DNA from: Cheilinus undulatus
Taxonomy: Eukaryota; Chordata; Actinopteri; Labriformes; Labridae
Reading direction: 5' to 3'
Length of the DNA: 64,000 nucleotides
Assembly (NCBI RefSeq): GCF_018320785.1
Contig: NC_054881.1
Location: 20,832,275-20,896,274 of the forward strand
The translations under genes and the position numbers were made by a program. Position 1 is the stretch's first letter; the number at the start of each line of letters is the position of its first letter. Shown piece after piece: positions 36,658 through 48,600 of the stretch. The notes under the pieces are model-generated. The model ran no database searches. It was not told where the DNA came from and saw nothing but the letters and a program-made list of their open reading frames with translations.

Positions 36658-37189
36658 TCTCAAGAAAAGGACAATATGGACATCCTATCTGCAAACAGAG
36701 CTTGAGGTACAAATGTGGTAACATGTCAAGAAATTAGCCCAGTTAGCTAGCCGTGCTGCCTTCACTGTATGTAAAAAGCAGGTTTCAAGAGGGATAAAGA
36801 TTTTTGCAGTTAATCGTCTAATGTCAATGTGGTAGTCTTGACAGTATGAAGATATGGAGAAAATGCTCTCCTATTGGTCAGCATCAAGATATGTTTCATT
36901 TACGTTAGGCTAGGATGTCAAACTAGATGGAAGAAGCAAGAAAAGATTTAAGTCTCTTTTAATCATCGCTATCGACCCAAATGTTAAAAACCAGTGTATC
37001 TCTGCAAAAATAACCACAACCCATTTAAAATAAAATCTGGATGCACAATTGCAGACTGACTGTAACACATATTATTTAATGGTGAGAGAGTCTCTTGCGC
37101 TTCAACCCCTCCACTCGTGGAGGTCAGTGCTCACAAAAGGACCAGCAACAATCAGAGGTGTTTCAGTGGGTAAACCAGGTAAACCCAAT
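36658..37189. other. Unique spacer
   Basis: No gene or repeat recognised. Confidence 0.45.
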
Positions 37190-38102
37190 GAAGAAACTGG
37201 AGCACACGAATCACTTGAGGACGTTTAATCAGGTGCAGAGGACTAACGTTTCGACGCGCACTGCGTCTTCATCAGAGTCAAACAGTACTGGTGTTGTTTG
37301 AAGACCTTAAATCCCCTCCTGAATAAAGAGTTACTACACTGATTGGTTGTTTGAGGTGGGACGTCAGCCCACAGTGGACCAATACTGTGACAGCACTCAT
37401 GTCAAACTATCTATTCCAAACAGGAATATGTGAACATATTTCACAACAAATATATACAAGTATACAATATTTACAAAATACATAGACCGACAATGTAGAC
37501 GGTAAAATGTAACATACTGAGCGTAACAAATCCACATATTACAAAAAACATGAAAGGCTAAGTTCTTCATTCAGTCCAAATGGTTCAACTGTGTTAAGGG
37601 TGTATATCCAAAATGCCTCCCTCCTGAGGAGCTTGTTGACAATGTCACCACCCCTCAGGGAGGGAGAGATTTTCTCAATGCCCCAGAAGCGGAGGGTCGC
37701 AGCGGAGCCGTGATTTACCTGTTTGTAATGTCGTGCTATTGCGTAGTCCATATTGTTGTTGCGGATGGCTGCTTTGTGTTCTGCTATGCGTGCTTTGAGG
37801 GGACGTTTAGTCTGACCGATATAAACCATACTGCAGGGACATTTGAGCATGTTTATGGGAAATCTTTTACCCGTTCGGGGGTGACAGAAGTGTTTGGTAT
37901 CAGAGGAGTTTGAGCAATGAGCGCAGTGACCACACCTGTAAAAACCAGAGGGAGGAGCAGGCAGCCAGGTGGCTTTGTGAGGGGGTTGTGTTGTTGTGTG
38001 GACCAGTCTATCTCTAAGGGAGCGGGCTCTTCTAAACGAGATGAGAGGGGGTTGTTCACAGATCTGCTTTAGGGCTGGGTCACTCTGTAAAACATGCCAG
38101 TG
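37190..38102 (-). mobile_element. Penelope-like element, 3' fragment
   Basis: Minus-strand 3' part of a Penelope-like retroelement: the C-terminal endonuclease frame (37539-38102) followed by ~350 bp of untranslated sequence. The latter includes GATGAAGACGCAGTGCGCGT and CGAAACGTTAGTCC (near 37243-37275), typical of the 3' ends of these elements. The reverse transcriptase part is gone; the 5' break abuts an AT microsatellite. Confidence 0.8.
37539..38102 (-). pseudogene. Penelope-like GIY-YIG endonuclease fragment
   Basis: 188 codons open without a stop to the terminal TAA-type stop at 37539. Order: a linker with SFRRARSLRDRLV, a cysteine/histidine cluster CGHCAHCSNSSDTKHFCH, then the GIY-YIG nuclease core with MVYIGQTKR, ARIAEHK and a conserved C-terminal REAFWIYTLNT..GLNEE. 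The core nicks DNA for target-primed insertion in this retroelement group. The first methionine at 37850 is internal; the true start was far upstream in the lost part. The open frame implies a fairly young fragment. Confidence 0.82.
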
Positions 38103-38104
38103 TT

Positions 38105-38137
38105 TTTTATTATATATTATATATATATTATATTATT
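38105..38137. repeat. AT-rich microsatellite
   Basis: TATTATATATTATATATATA-type simple repeat exactly at the broken 5' edge of the Penelope-like fragment. Confidence 0.75.
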
Positions 38138-39893
38138 TAATGTTTAATAAGTTGCAGATCTGTACACACAATCATGCAACACCAGTTCAATTTACACACA
38201 CAGATCTTGGTTATGAAAATGAAGTCAACTATTAATTCCTAATTCTTCATTAATAACACAACTAAATCCAATAACCTTTCTATTGCTCTGCTTCAACAAC
38301 AAAAATAAAAATCCCCAAACTTAATCAAATAAAAAAGAAACACAAGGAAAACTTGGTTATATTGGGTTGGAAATCTAAATCAGAAGCAGGATCTAAAGAC
38401 AGGTGGGTGAAGTGCAGCCTGGGGAAGTGTGTGTTGAGAAGTTCTTCTTTTAATTTAATTTTGAGGAAAACATTTTAAACAAGAGGTTTTAGGGTGATTT
38501 TTTTATGTTCAGACTCTCTTCAGTTTTCACTGGTTCCTGTCTAAATGGTATTTTGCATTTGTCTGAAAAGAAGGAAACTATTTTTTGAACAAAAGTCAAG
38601 ATGTGACCTTTTGTTCCTCAAACGTACTTTTTGTGTGGCAAGACTCTTGAAAGCAAGACTTAGAAAACTCTTTCAAGTTTTTGACCCTAAGCTCAGGTCA
38701 TGTTAGTGCATAAAACTATTTTAAAAGCTGTCAAAGAGACTATATGACCCTTAATGTTTTTGATGTTTCCTCATTTTAATACAGATTTTAGACTTTAGAA
38801 CATGTTTGAGCTTCTTCAGTTTAAGGTATCTATAAAATGTCACTTCCTGCATGTTGGAAACTTCTTATAACCTAACAAGTCTAGTAACAAGAGATACTTT
38901 GACTTTATTGTTTCCAAGTGTGTTATTTCCTGTTCACAGAGAAGGTTAGGCCTGTTCTGTTCAACTCTGTACACTGATTTATTGTCATCATAAATGACAT
39001 GATGACTCAAAGACAGCTCTGCTTCCTTGACTGAGGGGGATTATACTAACAACAACAAAACTGTGAGGCATTGTTGAGTCATGCAAAAATCCCATATGTT
39101 TGTATCCAAAAATACTTTTGAAAATGTTCTAATGGATGTGCACAACTTTTTGCGTAACAGCTAATAGCTGAGTTACCCACATGCAGCAGCAGGCTCCTGT
39201 CAAATACTTAAAACTAGAGGCAGCCTTATTCAAAGAAAGAAAAAAAAAACAGTGCAGAGATGTGATTGCTTGCTGAAGTCTGGCATTGAGTAATGTTTCT
39301 GCCATGTTTCAGCTAATTTCTGCTTTTTTGACTTCCTTCACAGAGAACTGGGCAGGAGTGGTGCAACTTCCCTGAGCATGATACAAGCCAAATCATTTTC
39401 TGTTTGAAAGACAACCTCACATTTTGTTAACTACAGACAAACTTGACTTTGAGCTGAAATAGAAGATAAACAGAAAATTCCATTTTCAGTAGAAAATAAA
39501 TTTAACATTTTTTCTGCAAGGAAATAATCACAATAGTCTTTAAATCTTTTTAAAGGTAGATTGAAGGCATTGGAGGATGATGCTTCGAGTTGTAGATGTT
39601 TTGACCAATGACTTTGTGCTCTGTGATTTGGGATTGGTTAGATCTGTGTTTATAACTGTTATATTTCATGTCTGTAACTCTGTTCATTGTGCTGCTGCCT
39701 TTCTTGGCCAGGACAATCTTGTAAAGGAGATTATTGATCTCAATGAGGTTTTGCTAGTAAAATAAAACAGATAAATAAAACAGATATAATAGAAATATGT
39801 GTTTTAATTAACAAACCTTTTTTATTCTAAAATTAAACAGTGCAGAGGTTTTATTTTGTTGCAGACACGCACCAGTACAATGCTAGAGTATTG
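38138..39893. other. AT-rich intergenic stretch, also one source of the 56-57 kb mosaic
   Basis: No gene recognised. Pieces of 38480-39770 reappear, in order, interleaved with other sequence at 56441-57740 (for example TTTTAGGGTGAT, CTGGTTCCTGTCT and GATTGAAGGCATTGGAGGA). Confidence 0.6.
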
Positions 39894-39901
39894 CTATCAA
39901 C

Positions 39902-41325
39902 TAGGGTTGTCCCGATCAGCATTTTTGGCCTCCAATCCTGATCCGGTCTTTTAATTTTGAATATCAGCCGATACTGAGTCCTGATCTGATACTCATAATG
40001 ACCTAGATTACAGTTTCAATTGTTACTACTAGACATCTCAAACTTATTCCATTTAACTCAGTACAGCCAATACTGTTGTAAAAAAAATAAAATCACATTT
40101 CTGCTCAGAATGGTGTAATAGCTGTTTCACTGTAATTATCTGTCAAAAAATAAATTTACATATTCACTTAGTGCAGTGTTTATTATTCAATAAGACAATC
40201 AAAATCCACTTAAAGTGGTCTGCTGAATGACCTGAGCAGTCAAAAAGTGAATTCAAGTAACCACAGGTTCACTTAGAGGTGGTGTAACAGAGTCAATAGT
40301 CACAATAACATATGAATTCAATAAATGAATGTTAAATATTATAATATCACTTAAAAGTTAACTTGACTCTATTAGTCACAACAAAAAAACTGAACCAAAG
40401 AATGAATTAAAAACATCCCAACTCCACTTTATAGTGGTGTAAACAGTTTAACTTGAATAGGATCAAAAACAGATGAATCACACAGATTCAAAACAACAAT
40501 CCTTTTTAAAATGTGGCAGCTTATTCTGAGATGTAAACCAAAACATTAACACTGGAATAAAACCCAAATACAAGGCACTCTTGTAATTACAGTGCAATTT
40601 CTAAAGTGCAACCAGAGCTACTACATCACTTCCCCTCCCTTTTCTTCCCTCAGATGCTCAGCAGTGACATGGGGCAAACATCAGAGCTGCAGTGAAGTTG
40701 CTTTTCTCTAGTATGCTGTCGCGTACTTTGTTGTACAGCTCCAGTAAATCAGTGTCACTAATGTAATGTAGAGACGGCAGGGCACAGCATGGGTCCAAAT
40801 TCTCCACCACGGAGACGGGCTGGTTGACCAAAGTGATGAATTCGACCACTTTTTCTGTTATCCTCTTTGCCTTATCGCTCCCTCGAGGGTACTTGTCTGT
40901 TCTTTTAAAATCCAGAATGTGTTGCTTCGGTGAAGCTGCATGTTGCTCTTGTAAAGTCGCTGTTTTATGTTGCATGTTTTGATCGGAGATGACGGATCAA
41001 ATTTGTAGTTTTAAACGCAGCTCTGCTGCTGCCACTCCGTGAAACGGTCGTGTTACAGATGCTGCATGTGGTCGTTGGATTGTTTTCGCTCTCAAGTTTT
41101 AAGTTTTTCCACACCGCTGACATTTTTAGCACATGAAAGCTAATATGCTACCGCTGCTCTGTTGTTACTGGCGCATTTACGACCTGTCGTAAATTATGCT
41201 CCATTTACGGCAACTGACGTAGAGATCGGCTGGGCTGATCGGATCAAATTGCCGATCGCCGATCAATTAAAATGCTTTGGATCGGCCCCGATCCGATACA
41301 TGTGATCGGGATCGGGACATCTTTA
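39902..41325 (-). mobile_element. hAT transposon (ZBED type), 1.42 kb
   Basis: Inverted ends TAGGGTTGTCCCGATC (39902) and, reversed, TAAAGATGTCCCGATC (41325), flanked by a perfect 8-bp duplication CTATCAAC (39894-39901 and 41326-41333). Minus-strand coding remnants start with a BED zinc finger. The element is internally deleted: only the N-terminal part of the transposase is left. Its central and right part is repeated in the second duplicate from 55898. Confidence 0.88.
40658..41123 (-). pseudogene. BED-finger hAT transposase N-terminus (frameshifted)
   Basis: From ATG at 41123 a frame encodes MSAVWKNL then a BED-type zinc finger: CSIC, then LIRHLRSKH (C-X2-C ... H-X4-H). It meets a stop right after the finger near 40970; a second frame (40975-40658) continues with QEQHAA and a transposase-like AKRITEKVVEFITLVNQP, YISDTDLLELYNKVRDSI. 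So one frameshift splits the gene. The catalytic core and dimerisation region are missing. Confidence 0.82.
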
Positions 41326-41389
41326 CTATCAACCAATGTCAGCCCTGTTGAGAAACATCAGGCCATCAATAAATGATAAATATGATTTA

Positions 41390-42190
41390 ATGTTACAGTG
41401 TCATTTAGTACGTCGCTTTGGACAAACATTCAAAAAAAGTACAACACAAGCAAAGATCTAGACAAGAAAAAACAACATCAGTAAGTGCCATAAAGTGCTT
41501 CAAGTCCATTTGGATGTAGGTGCTGCCATGCAGTGTTAATGCAATGCACATGGTGTATAAAAGATTTTTTCAATAAACATCAGCAATGAAAAAAAAACAA
41601 TAATCAATGGGAGACCTCTCATCATCACCATCAATGAGGACATAATGACCAAAATACCAAGTGCAGGGTCCCCACAAAGAGCTGGGCAAATCTCCAGAAG
41701 TAGAGCAGGACAGCGCGAGCCAACTGTAGTTGGGAGACTCATTCAACCACTGGGGACAACAGTGGAGGAGAGTCTAGCTAAGTGCATTGTGTTCTCTAAA
41801 GAGCTGGGTCTTAAGCTTTCTCATGAAAATAGATAGGGACCCTGCAGATCAAATGGAGTTGAGTAATTCATTCCACTATCAAGGGACAACAGAAGAGAAG
41901 AGTCAAGCTATTGACTTAGAGCCCTGATGTGCTGGAAGTACCAGACGCCTTTTGCTGGCGGGTGAGAAGGAGTGTAGACCTGGATGAGGGATTCCAGGTT
42001 AACAGGAGCCATTTTAGTTACTGCTTTGTAAGCTATGATTAGAGTTTTGAATTTGATGCGAGCTGCATCATGGAAGCGTGTGTAGAGAGATGGAAAGAGG
42101 AGTGACATGAGCTGTCTGGGGTTGGTTGAAGACCAGACGTGCTGCTGCCTTCTGGATCATCTGCAGAGGTCTGAACGTGCATGCAGGGAA
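41390..42190 (-). mobile_element. LINE 3' fossil
   Basis: The minus strand encodes words of the end of a fish LINE reverse transcriptase ORF (IKFKTLIIAYKAV, NLESLIQVYTPS), followed toward 41400 by a conserved 3' UTR (GTTGGGAGACTCATTCAACC, CACTGGGGACAAC). It is broken and not coding. It is also present in the second duplicate (57290-58080). Confidence 0.65.
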
Positions 42191-43018
42191 ACATGCCAGT
42201 AATGAGTGGATTTTATTTACAAACACTTTAGTAATGCATTACTGCGATTCAGACCTTTTCCCATGATCTCTTGAACAGCTTTATTTCCCTGACTTACCTG
42301 GTGATGTCAGGAACCAGGCTATGTCACTGTCCCCTTGACCAGGATCTCATCAACAGGCCCTGAATCTGACTGTCTCGGTTGTTTCGTTTCCTATAATCTG
42401 CACTCAAATTTTTGTAAACACTTCAAGTATTTCACCATTCTGTTTTCCCCCTGTCTAGAGATGAAGGTGATTCATATTTCATATTTTGTCGAGCTTGTAA
42501 CTGCCTGGAAGTAAATATCAGCCTTATGTACCAATTTGTTTTTGGAGTTTTAGGCTAGATGTAATTAGATTTGTGTAAGTCTGTTCTAATTCATCCTCCT
42601 TCCATAAGTTATAAATTGTGTTCTTAGAACTAACGTTTGTTAAAACTTTAAAGTGTGTTTTAAGGACTAAAGTTTTAGGTCTGAATAGTTCTTTTAGTAT
42701 ATTTTTGTGGGCTTCCCATGCAACACACTATTGATGCAAAAATAAGTAATACCAACAGCTAATCTTTATATTTTTAAAAGCATAGGAAGCATTACTTTAC
42801 ATTAATTGATCCTGTCCAATAATCATTGTGCAGCACTATTTCTTTTATTTACTCTTACCATGGGGGAAGGAGAGTGCATGAACTATTTCAGAGAGAGAGA
42901 GGAAGATGCTCTGTTCTGGTGTAACCCAGCCTACCTGTTAAGTGTGAAATGATGCATCTATAAATTACTTCCAGCACCCCTGTAATAAACATCCTTATTG
43001 TTTTAAATCTTTCTTTAG
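42191..43018. other. Unique duplicated intergenic sequence
   Basis: Nothing recognised; present almost unchanged at about 58081-58907. Confidence 0.5.
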
Positions 43019-43254
43019 ACTCAACCACCATTGGATGTGCTGCAACACCTGCCTGTGCGTGCCAGCAAGTGGCTCTATGTGGTTCTTAAACTCCTGTCAG
43101 TAATACCGCAGGACATTTTTTGGAAAGTTTAACAGTAATGAATACTGGATACCATGCTCCATCTCTCCAGGTATCCCCCCAGCTGCCCCCTCCATGATGC
43201 ACGTGGTCACCCCCAGTGTCTGGACCAGCCCACTGGGTCCTGGGCACCCAGTAT
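43019..43254 (+). other. Exon-like blocks conserved between the duplicates, function unknown
   Basis: After TTTCTTTAG an open block starts ACTCAACCACCATTGG (43020). After CATCTCTCCAG (43170) a second block can be read as IPPAAPSMMHVVTPSVWTSP and ends near a GGTGAG at 43257. The duplicate at 58909-59144 differs by few bases. The proline-rich reading and the bordering AG and GT suggest old coding exons or a gene fragment, but I do not recognise it and no start or stop fits. Confidence 0.3.
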
Positions 43255-43502
43255 ACGGTGAGCTGGATCATTACTTGAGAGATCAGGCAACTCTTGAAAT
43301 CACATAATGATCATTTCTTAGTGTGCATGAAAACATACTTACTTTAATACTGGAATTACTGTTTCAGAAAAGAGAAGCATACAAACCAACAAATAACCAA
43401 ATGGGTTTACTTTTACTGGGGTATCTCTCCTTTTTTCAGCTTGAAATACATCAATAGAAATGTCTTACATGCAGGCCATTTCTTCAATTTTTTTTATTTT
43501 AA

Positions 43503-43507
43503 TTAAC

Positions 43508-43538
<31 letters not shown>

Positions 43539-43645
43539 TCTTGAATTTATATAGCGCCTTTCAAGAAACCCAAGGACGCTTTACAGGAACACATAGACAT
43601 GGACAAACGATGTTAGGGGTAGGATGGGTGTAAGGGGTGGTTAAT
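43503..43645. repeat. ATA microsatellite plus LINE/SINE tail, copy 1 only
   Basis: (AAT)n at 43503-43538 followed by CTTGAATTTATATAGCGCC and TTTCAAGAAACCCAAGGACG, the shared 3' tail of fish retroelements. It is absent from the matching place in the second duplicate (near 59390), so it was inserted after the duplication or lost there. Confidence 0.75.
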
Positions 43646-43989
43646 TGTTAAACTCTCCAATAATATGAGTCTTTTCCATTTCATATACTTCCTCTAAAAT
43701 TTTCAGCAAGCTTGTCATGGTGACTGCTTTCTTTCAAACAAGACTTTAACCAGACTGAAAACTGCAAAGTTTTTAGGTAAATCATACCCTAGATTTGCTT
43801 CATCCGTGCATCTTTTGACACATTTCCCAGTTTTGCAGTCAAGGAGGTTTTAATAGGACAGAAGTCATCATATCCCGGACAAATTTGTGATTTGTATTCA
43901 TGTTCAGATGCAAGAGAAATGCACCATTTGAGTCTTAATAGTGTCTCTGGAAATATCAATGTAATTTTAAGTCGTGTTGATTTTTCGAC

Positions 43990-44420
43990 TAAAACTATAA
44001 CTAATTATTGTTGACAACCTTTCTTTCCCTGTGAAAAACTAGGCTAAGACTAACCAAAAATAGATTTTTGATGACTAAAGCTGACTAAAAGTGAGTTTTG
44101 TTCTCGTAAAGATGACTAAAACTAGAATCAAATGGAATTTAATTGTAGTCCCACATTCAAAATACGTGATATTTCACCTCTGTGGGTAAATCTGTCAAAA
44201 AAACAAAGCATTTTTATCCCTTTTGCCTCTCAGCTTTAGAAAGCAGGGACCCCAGGTTTGGCAGGCCGCACAGAACACACTACCATCATTTGGTACCAGA
44301 TTCAGGCAAGAGAATCGATGCTTGGACTTAAAGTTAAGCTTAAAATGTGACGACTTTTTATGGGCTAAAACAAGGCTAACATGTTTTTGAGTTTTTGTTA
44401 ACTAAAACTAGAGGTACTGA
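43990..44420. repeat. GACTAAAACT-rich interspersed repeat
   Basis: Many words of the type GACTAAAACTATAACTAA and GATGACTAAAACT, a degenerate repeat common in fish. Present in both duplicates (second near 59665-60110). No coding content. Confidence 0.5.
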
Positions 44421-45494
44421 AAGATTTGAGCACTTTGTGCTGAAGTTGGATTGATGGCATCTGGAAGTTTCCTTCTACATCTATCAACAAGTCCAAGGCC
44501 TGAAATGTAAACACAGTGGTGCTGTGAGTTTCTGTTCCAAAATCAAAGCTAGACCATTTGTTTTCCTGTAGTGTTAATGTTCTGCCTTTATTTTGAATGT
44601 ATTCTGAATTTTTCTGCTATCATATTTGTCTTTAAAAAACAACATGACCAGTGATGCAGTAATCTCCTTTGCGTGCTAGTCACTGAGGAATACATTTCAT
44701 GGACTGATGAACTTGTCAAACCACTCTGCCTTGTTTGTTATTAGTGACCATTTTACGTTCCAGAGAAAAGCTATTGTGTACATTTACAGCAGCTGCACCC
44801 AAAGACAAACTTACAGTTTCAAGGCACGATTGAATTTCTTGTCTTAAATTTTTCCTTATTGCTCTGCTGTTGTTCAGAAACTCTGCCCATTTTTTTATTT
44901 CCCTGAGGTAAATTTAATGAGGCACTGACTGGAACTCCAGAACTCATTTTAAAACTGGTAAACTCTTTTTTAAACATTGACTGCTCAGTATTCAATCACT
45001 ATCACAATGAGGAGATGTCAATACCTTCCTCTTTTTAAAGAAGACTCTAGATCTTCAGTTTCTGTGTGGTAATACTGAAGGTCAGGAGCCACAACATGTC
45101 AACATCAGTAAACAAGTGAAAAAAAAGAACAAGAAAATGTCATAATTGTCTCATCCTTGAACTCTCAGTATTAAAGAGGTACAAAATATCTTGAATTTTC
45201 TTTAATGCTCCTTTAACCCATCAGAATATATTTCATATTTAAATGGCTTTTTACTGAAATAACAGGGGAAAAAATTAGCAATGATTACATTTTAATATTT
45301 GAGAGGTTACCATCAATTTATGGTTGCTTTGGCATGTTGCTCAATGCTTTATCTACAGTACTCTAGGTTACATTTTCTTTGGGCATTTTCTTTCACTTTC
45401 TTTGGTTGTTAATAACAAGTGATAACACCTGTTCTTTACTGACAGTACCTTCACCTGGACACCTCTCTGGGCGAGGCCTCACGGCCTCAGACAG

Positions 45495-45502
45495 AATAAA
45501 AG
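45495..45502 (+). promoter_or_regulatory. TATA box of peroxidase copy 1
   Basis: AATAAAAG about 85 bases before the first donor (exon 1 ends 45580). This places a 5' UTR exon at roughly 45525-45580, then a 108-bp intron before the ATG exon. The same arrangement is kept in copy 2. Confidence 0.65.
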
Positions 45503-45690
45503 GAGCAACGGGGTGAGACACAGCATCACTGACACCTGATCTCTGAAAGCATCTAAAATCTTCACAGCTTTGACACACAGGTAACAAGATAATTTGATAT
45601 TTTTATGTTATATGGTCCTTAAAGATGTATATTTATGTCAGTCTTTTTGCACTTGGTTCATCTTTTTACATCTCTTTTTTTGTTTTAGAG

Positions 45691-48600
45691 ATGCATCTCT
45701 CTGTTCTCTTTGTGCTGGGCGTCTCCCTGGTGCACGTTTACTCCAAACCAGCAGGTACATCTTTAGGAACAATTTTCATGTTTATCTAAATTTGTGCCAG
45801 ATTGTTTCACAGCACTGGCCTGGTTTATTCTGTCACATTTATGGAGTGTTTATCCTTTTTTGCAGGACAATATTTCAGCAGTAGTCTGGTTCAGCAGTGT
45901 TTTGAGGATGCAAAGACATTGGTGGATAATGCATACAAGTACTCCAGAGAAGAGTGAGTTTCCCTTGTTATGTATGTTTGTGTTTGAAAGATGGACAAAT
46001 GCATTGAAGGATAGTTTTCCCAGAGATTCCTTAATATGAAAGTCAGAGTATGTCTGTGAGTTTTGTAAAGAAAGACAGTGATTTGTATTGTATGCAGCAT
46101 AAAATATGAATTCAAAATTAGAAATCAGGAGATTCTGTTACAATATGAACACAACTTAGCAAAGCATAAAGGGAGAATATTCAGGGTAGAAATGTACTAA
46201 AATGTTGTCATTTATTAATGTAAATCTGTAGCTTACTGGTTGAAAGAGAAATTTCAAATACTTTCTGTTTTTTAATTGTGTGACTTTTTCTCCTTCAGGA
46301 GTCTGAGACGAGTCCGCAAGGAAATTGTGCATCCCCAAGATGCCCTCCGCCTCCTCAAGCAGCCTTGCGCTGGCACTCGAATGGCTGTGAGATCTGCAGA
46401 CTACATGGCACAGACCCTCCGTCTGCTGCATGAGAGGTCACCACACATTCACAAACGCTCCCTCAACGCAACAGGTAAGACACGCAGCAACCAAACAAAG
46501 ACAGCGCAGAAAACCACAGTCACTATAAAGTTTTTTGTGACAACCTTGCCCCATTCTTGGTTCAGGCTCAGAGGTGTAGGGCTTCTGGTGTCATAATGTG
46601 GTCAATGCGATCACTTCAAAGTAATGTTAAGGACTAGACAAAGAAAGTTGTCAGACATGCGTGTGCATTGTTAGTCCTTGAAAGATGTCTTTTGTGTTTT
46701 TTGTAGATTTGCTCACAAAAGAAGACCTGAAGAAGCTAGTTGAAATAACCGGATGTGCAGCTCGGGTCACTTTTCCAGAGTGTCGCACCACACCAAACAT
46801 TAACAAGTATCGCACAGCCACCAGCGTCTGCAACAACGTGTAAGAGAAAGAGATATTTTTATTTTAATAGAATTGCTCCTGTATTCTAACTTCTATAAAG
46901 CTATTTGATATATGAAACACTTTAATTTTTTTACATACCTCAGGTTTAAAGTACATTTTAGTGCTACACATCATCTACACTATCAACTTTTTGTCTCGTA
47001 GCCTTTCAAAACAGCAATGTGTTGTATATATGTAGAGAGAAAATGTATGTATAGTTTCCCAAGCTGAAATTGGGGTTTGATTTTGTTTTCTCAAGCTGCA
47101 TTTCTAAACTTTGTCATCTCTTACTTGCTTTTAGGAAAAACCCTCGCTGGGGAGCTTCCAACACCCCCTTCAACCGCTGGCTTCCTGCTGAATATGATGA
47201 TGGCATCTCCGAACCGAAGGCCTGGAACCCAAACAGAACCTTCAACAACTTCATGCTCCCACTGGTACGGCCCATAAATCCCTCACATTTGCTTTAGCTA
47301 ACATAATTATTCAAAATTAAAACATTTCTTTCCTTTCTTCAGGTGCGACAGGTGTCAAATAACATCCTAGCCACAACAGATGCCGGTGTGGTCAGTGATG
47401 GAGAATTCTCTCACATGGTGACCTTGTTTGGGCAGTGGAACGACCACGATGTCACCTTCACACCATTCTCCCCGAGCATCGTCTCCTTCAGCAACGGGAT
47501 CAACTGTGAAGAAAGCTGCGAGAAAACTGAGCCATGCATCCCCATCCCGGTTGGTGTGACAGATCAAATCTCAATATATTGTGTTGCTTTCCTCTAAAGA
47601 TTATACCTGTAACCTTTGACTCACTGCAATGTACAGATCCCTCCTGGTGACCCCCGCCTGCCCACCGGTCCAGAAAGCTGTTTCCCTTCCTTCCGATCCG
47701 CCCCAGTTTGTGGAACAGGATTCTCGGCATACAACTTTGGTGGAGAACCTGAAAAGAGGGAGCAGATCAACGCTCTGACAGCCTTCCTGGATCTCGGCCA
47801 GGTGTACGGCTCTGAGGAGAGTCTCGCCTTGAATCTTCGCAACCTGAGCAGTGATGATGGCCTGCTGCGCGTGAACACAGAGTTCAGAGATAATGGGCGT
47901 GAGCTGCTGCCATTCCACTCGATGGAAATGAACATGTGCGCTACTCGCAAAAGAGTCACCAATGACTCCAACGCCAGAGAGGTGCCCTGTTTTATTGCAG
48001 GTAAAGCATCATGCAACTGCACTTAGTTATAAAGAGTTATAGATATGTTCAATGCTTCTTAGACCAGTATTAAGCAGTCAGAGTACTAATAAGAATTTTG
48101 AGTGCCTAAATAAAAAGAAAACAATTAAAAAAACTATAATGAAATGACCTGGTATGTTATAAAGAATCACTTATATCTGGCTTATAATCTTTAGATATAG
48201 TCAGTTTGAAGGGTATTTTTGTATTTGTGATGGGTCAGGGCTCATGTTTTGGTTCATGTAGTTGCACAATGAATATGTCAGAGAGGAGATAAAAGGCAAT
48301 CTTGAACACAGAATTGATGCTGAAGATGTGAATCAGAAACAGAAATGATCTTTGATTAACTGTTTAAATCTGCCTGTTAGGTGACGTCCGTGCTAATGAG
48401 AACATCGCTCTGGCTTCCCTTCACACACTGTTCATGCGAGAGCATAACCGCCTGGCTGGTCAGCTGAAGAGCTTAAACCCACACTGGGACAGCGAGACCC
48501 TCTACCAAGAGGCCCGCAAGATCATGGGTGCCTACACACAGGTAGGTACTCCTGAGAGTCATTATCTGTTTGAGGGTGTCATACACCCTTCTGTCTTTGA

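Larger units (their letters stand above)
39988..48220 (+). repeat. Tandem duplication, copy 1 (part with a partner in this window)
   Basis: Matches 55898-64000 in the same orientation. The offset is 15,910 bp at the left edge, ~15,885 near 42-43 kb, ~15,705 at the signal-peptide exon and 15,780 at the right, the changes being small indels. Contents: most of the hAT element, a LINE fossil, the upstream region and the first exons of the peroxidase gene. Exons 7-8 of the two genes differ at only about four positions, so the duplication is recent or has been homogenised by gene conversion. Confidence 0.93.
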
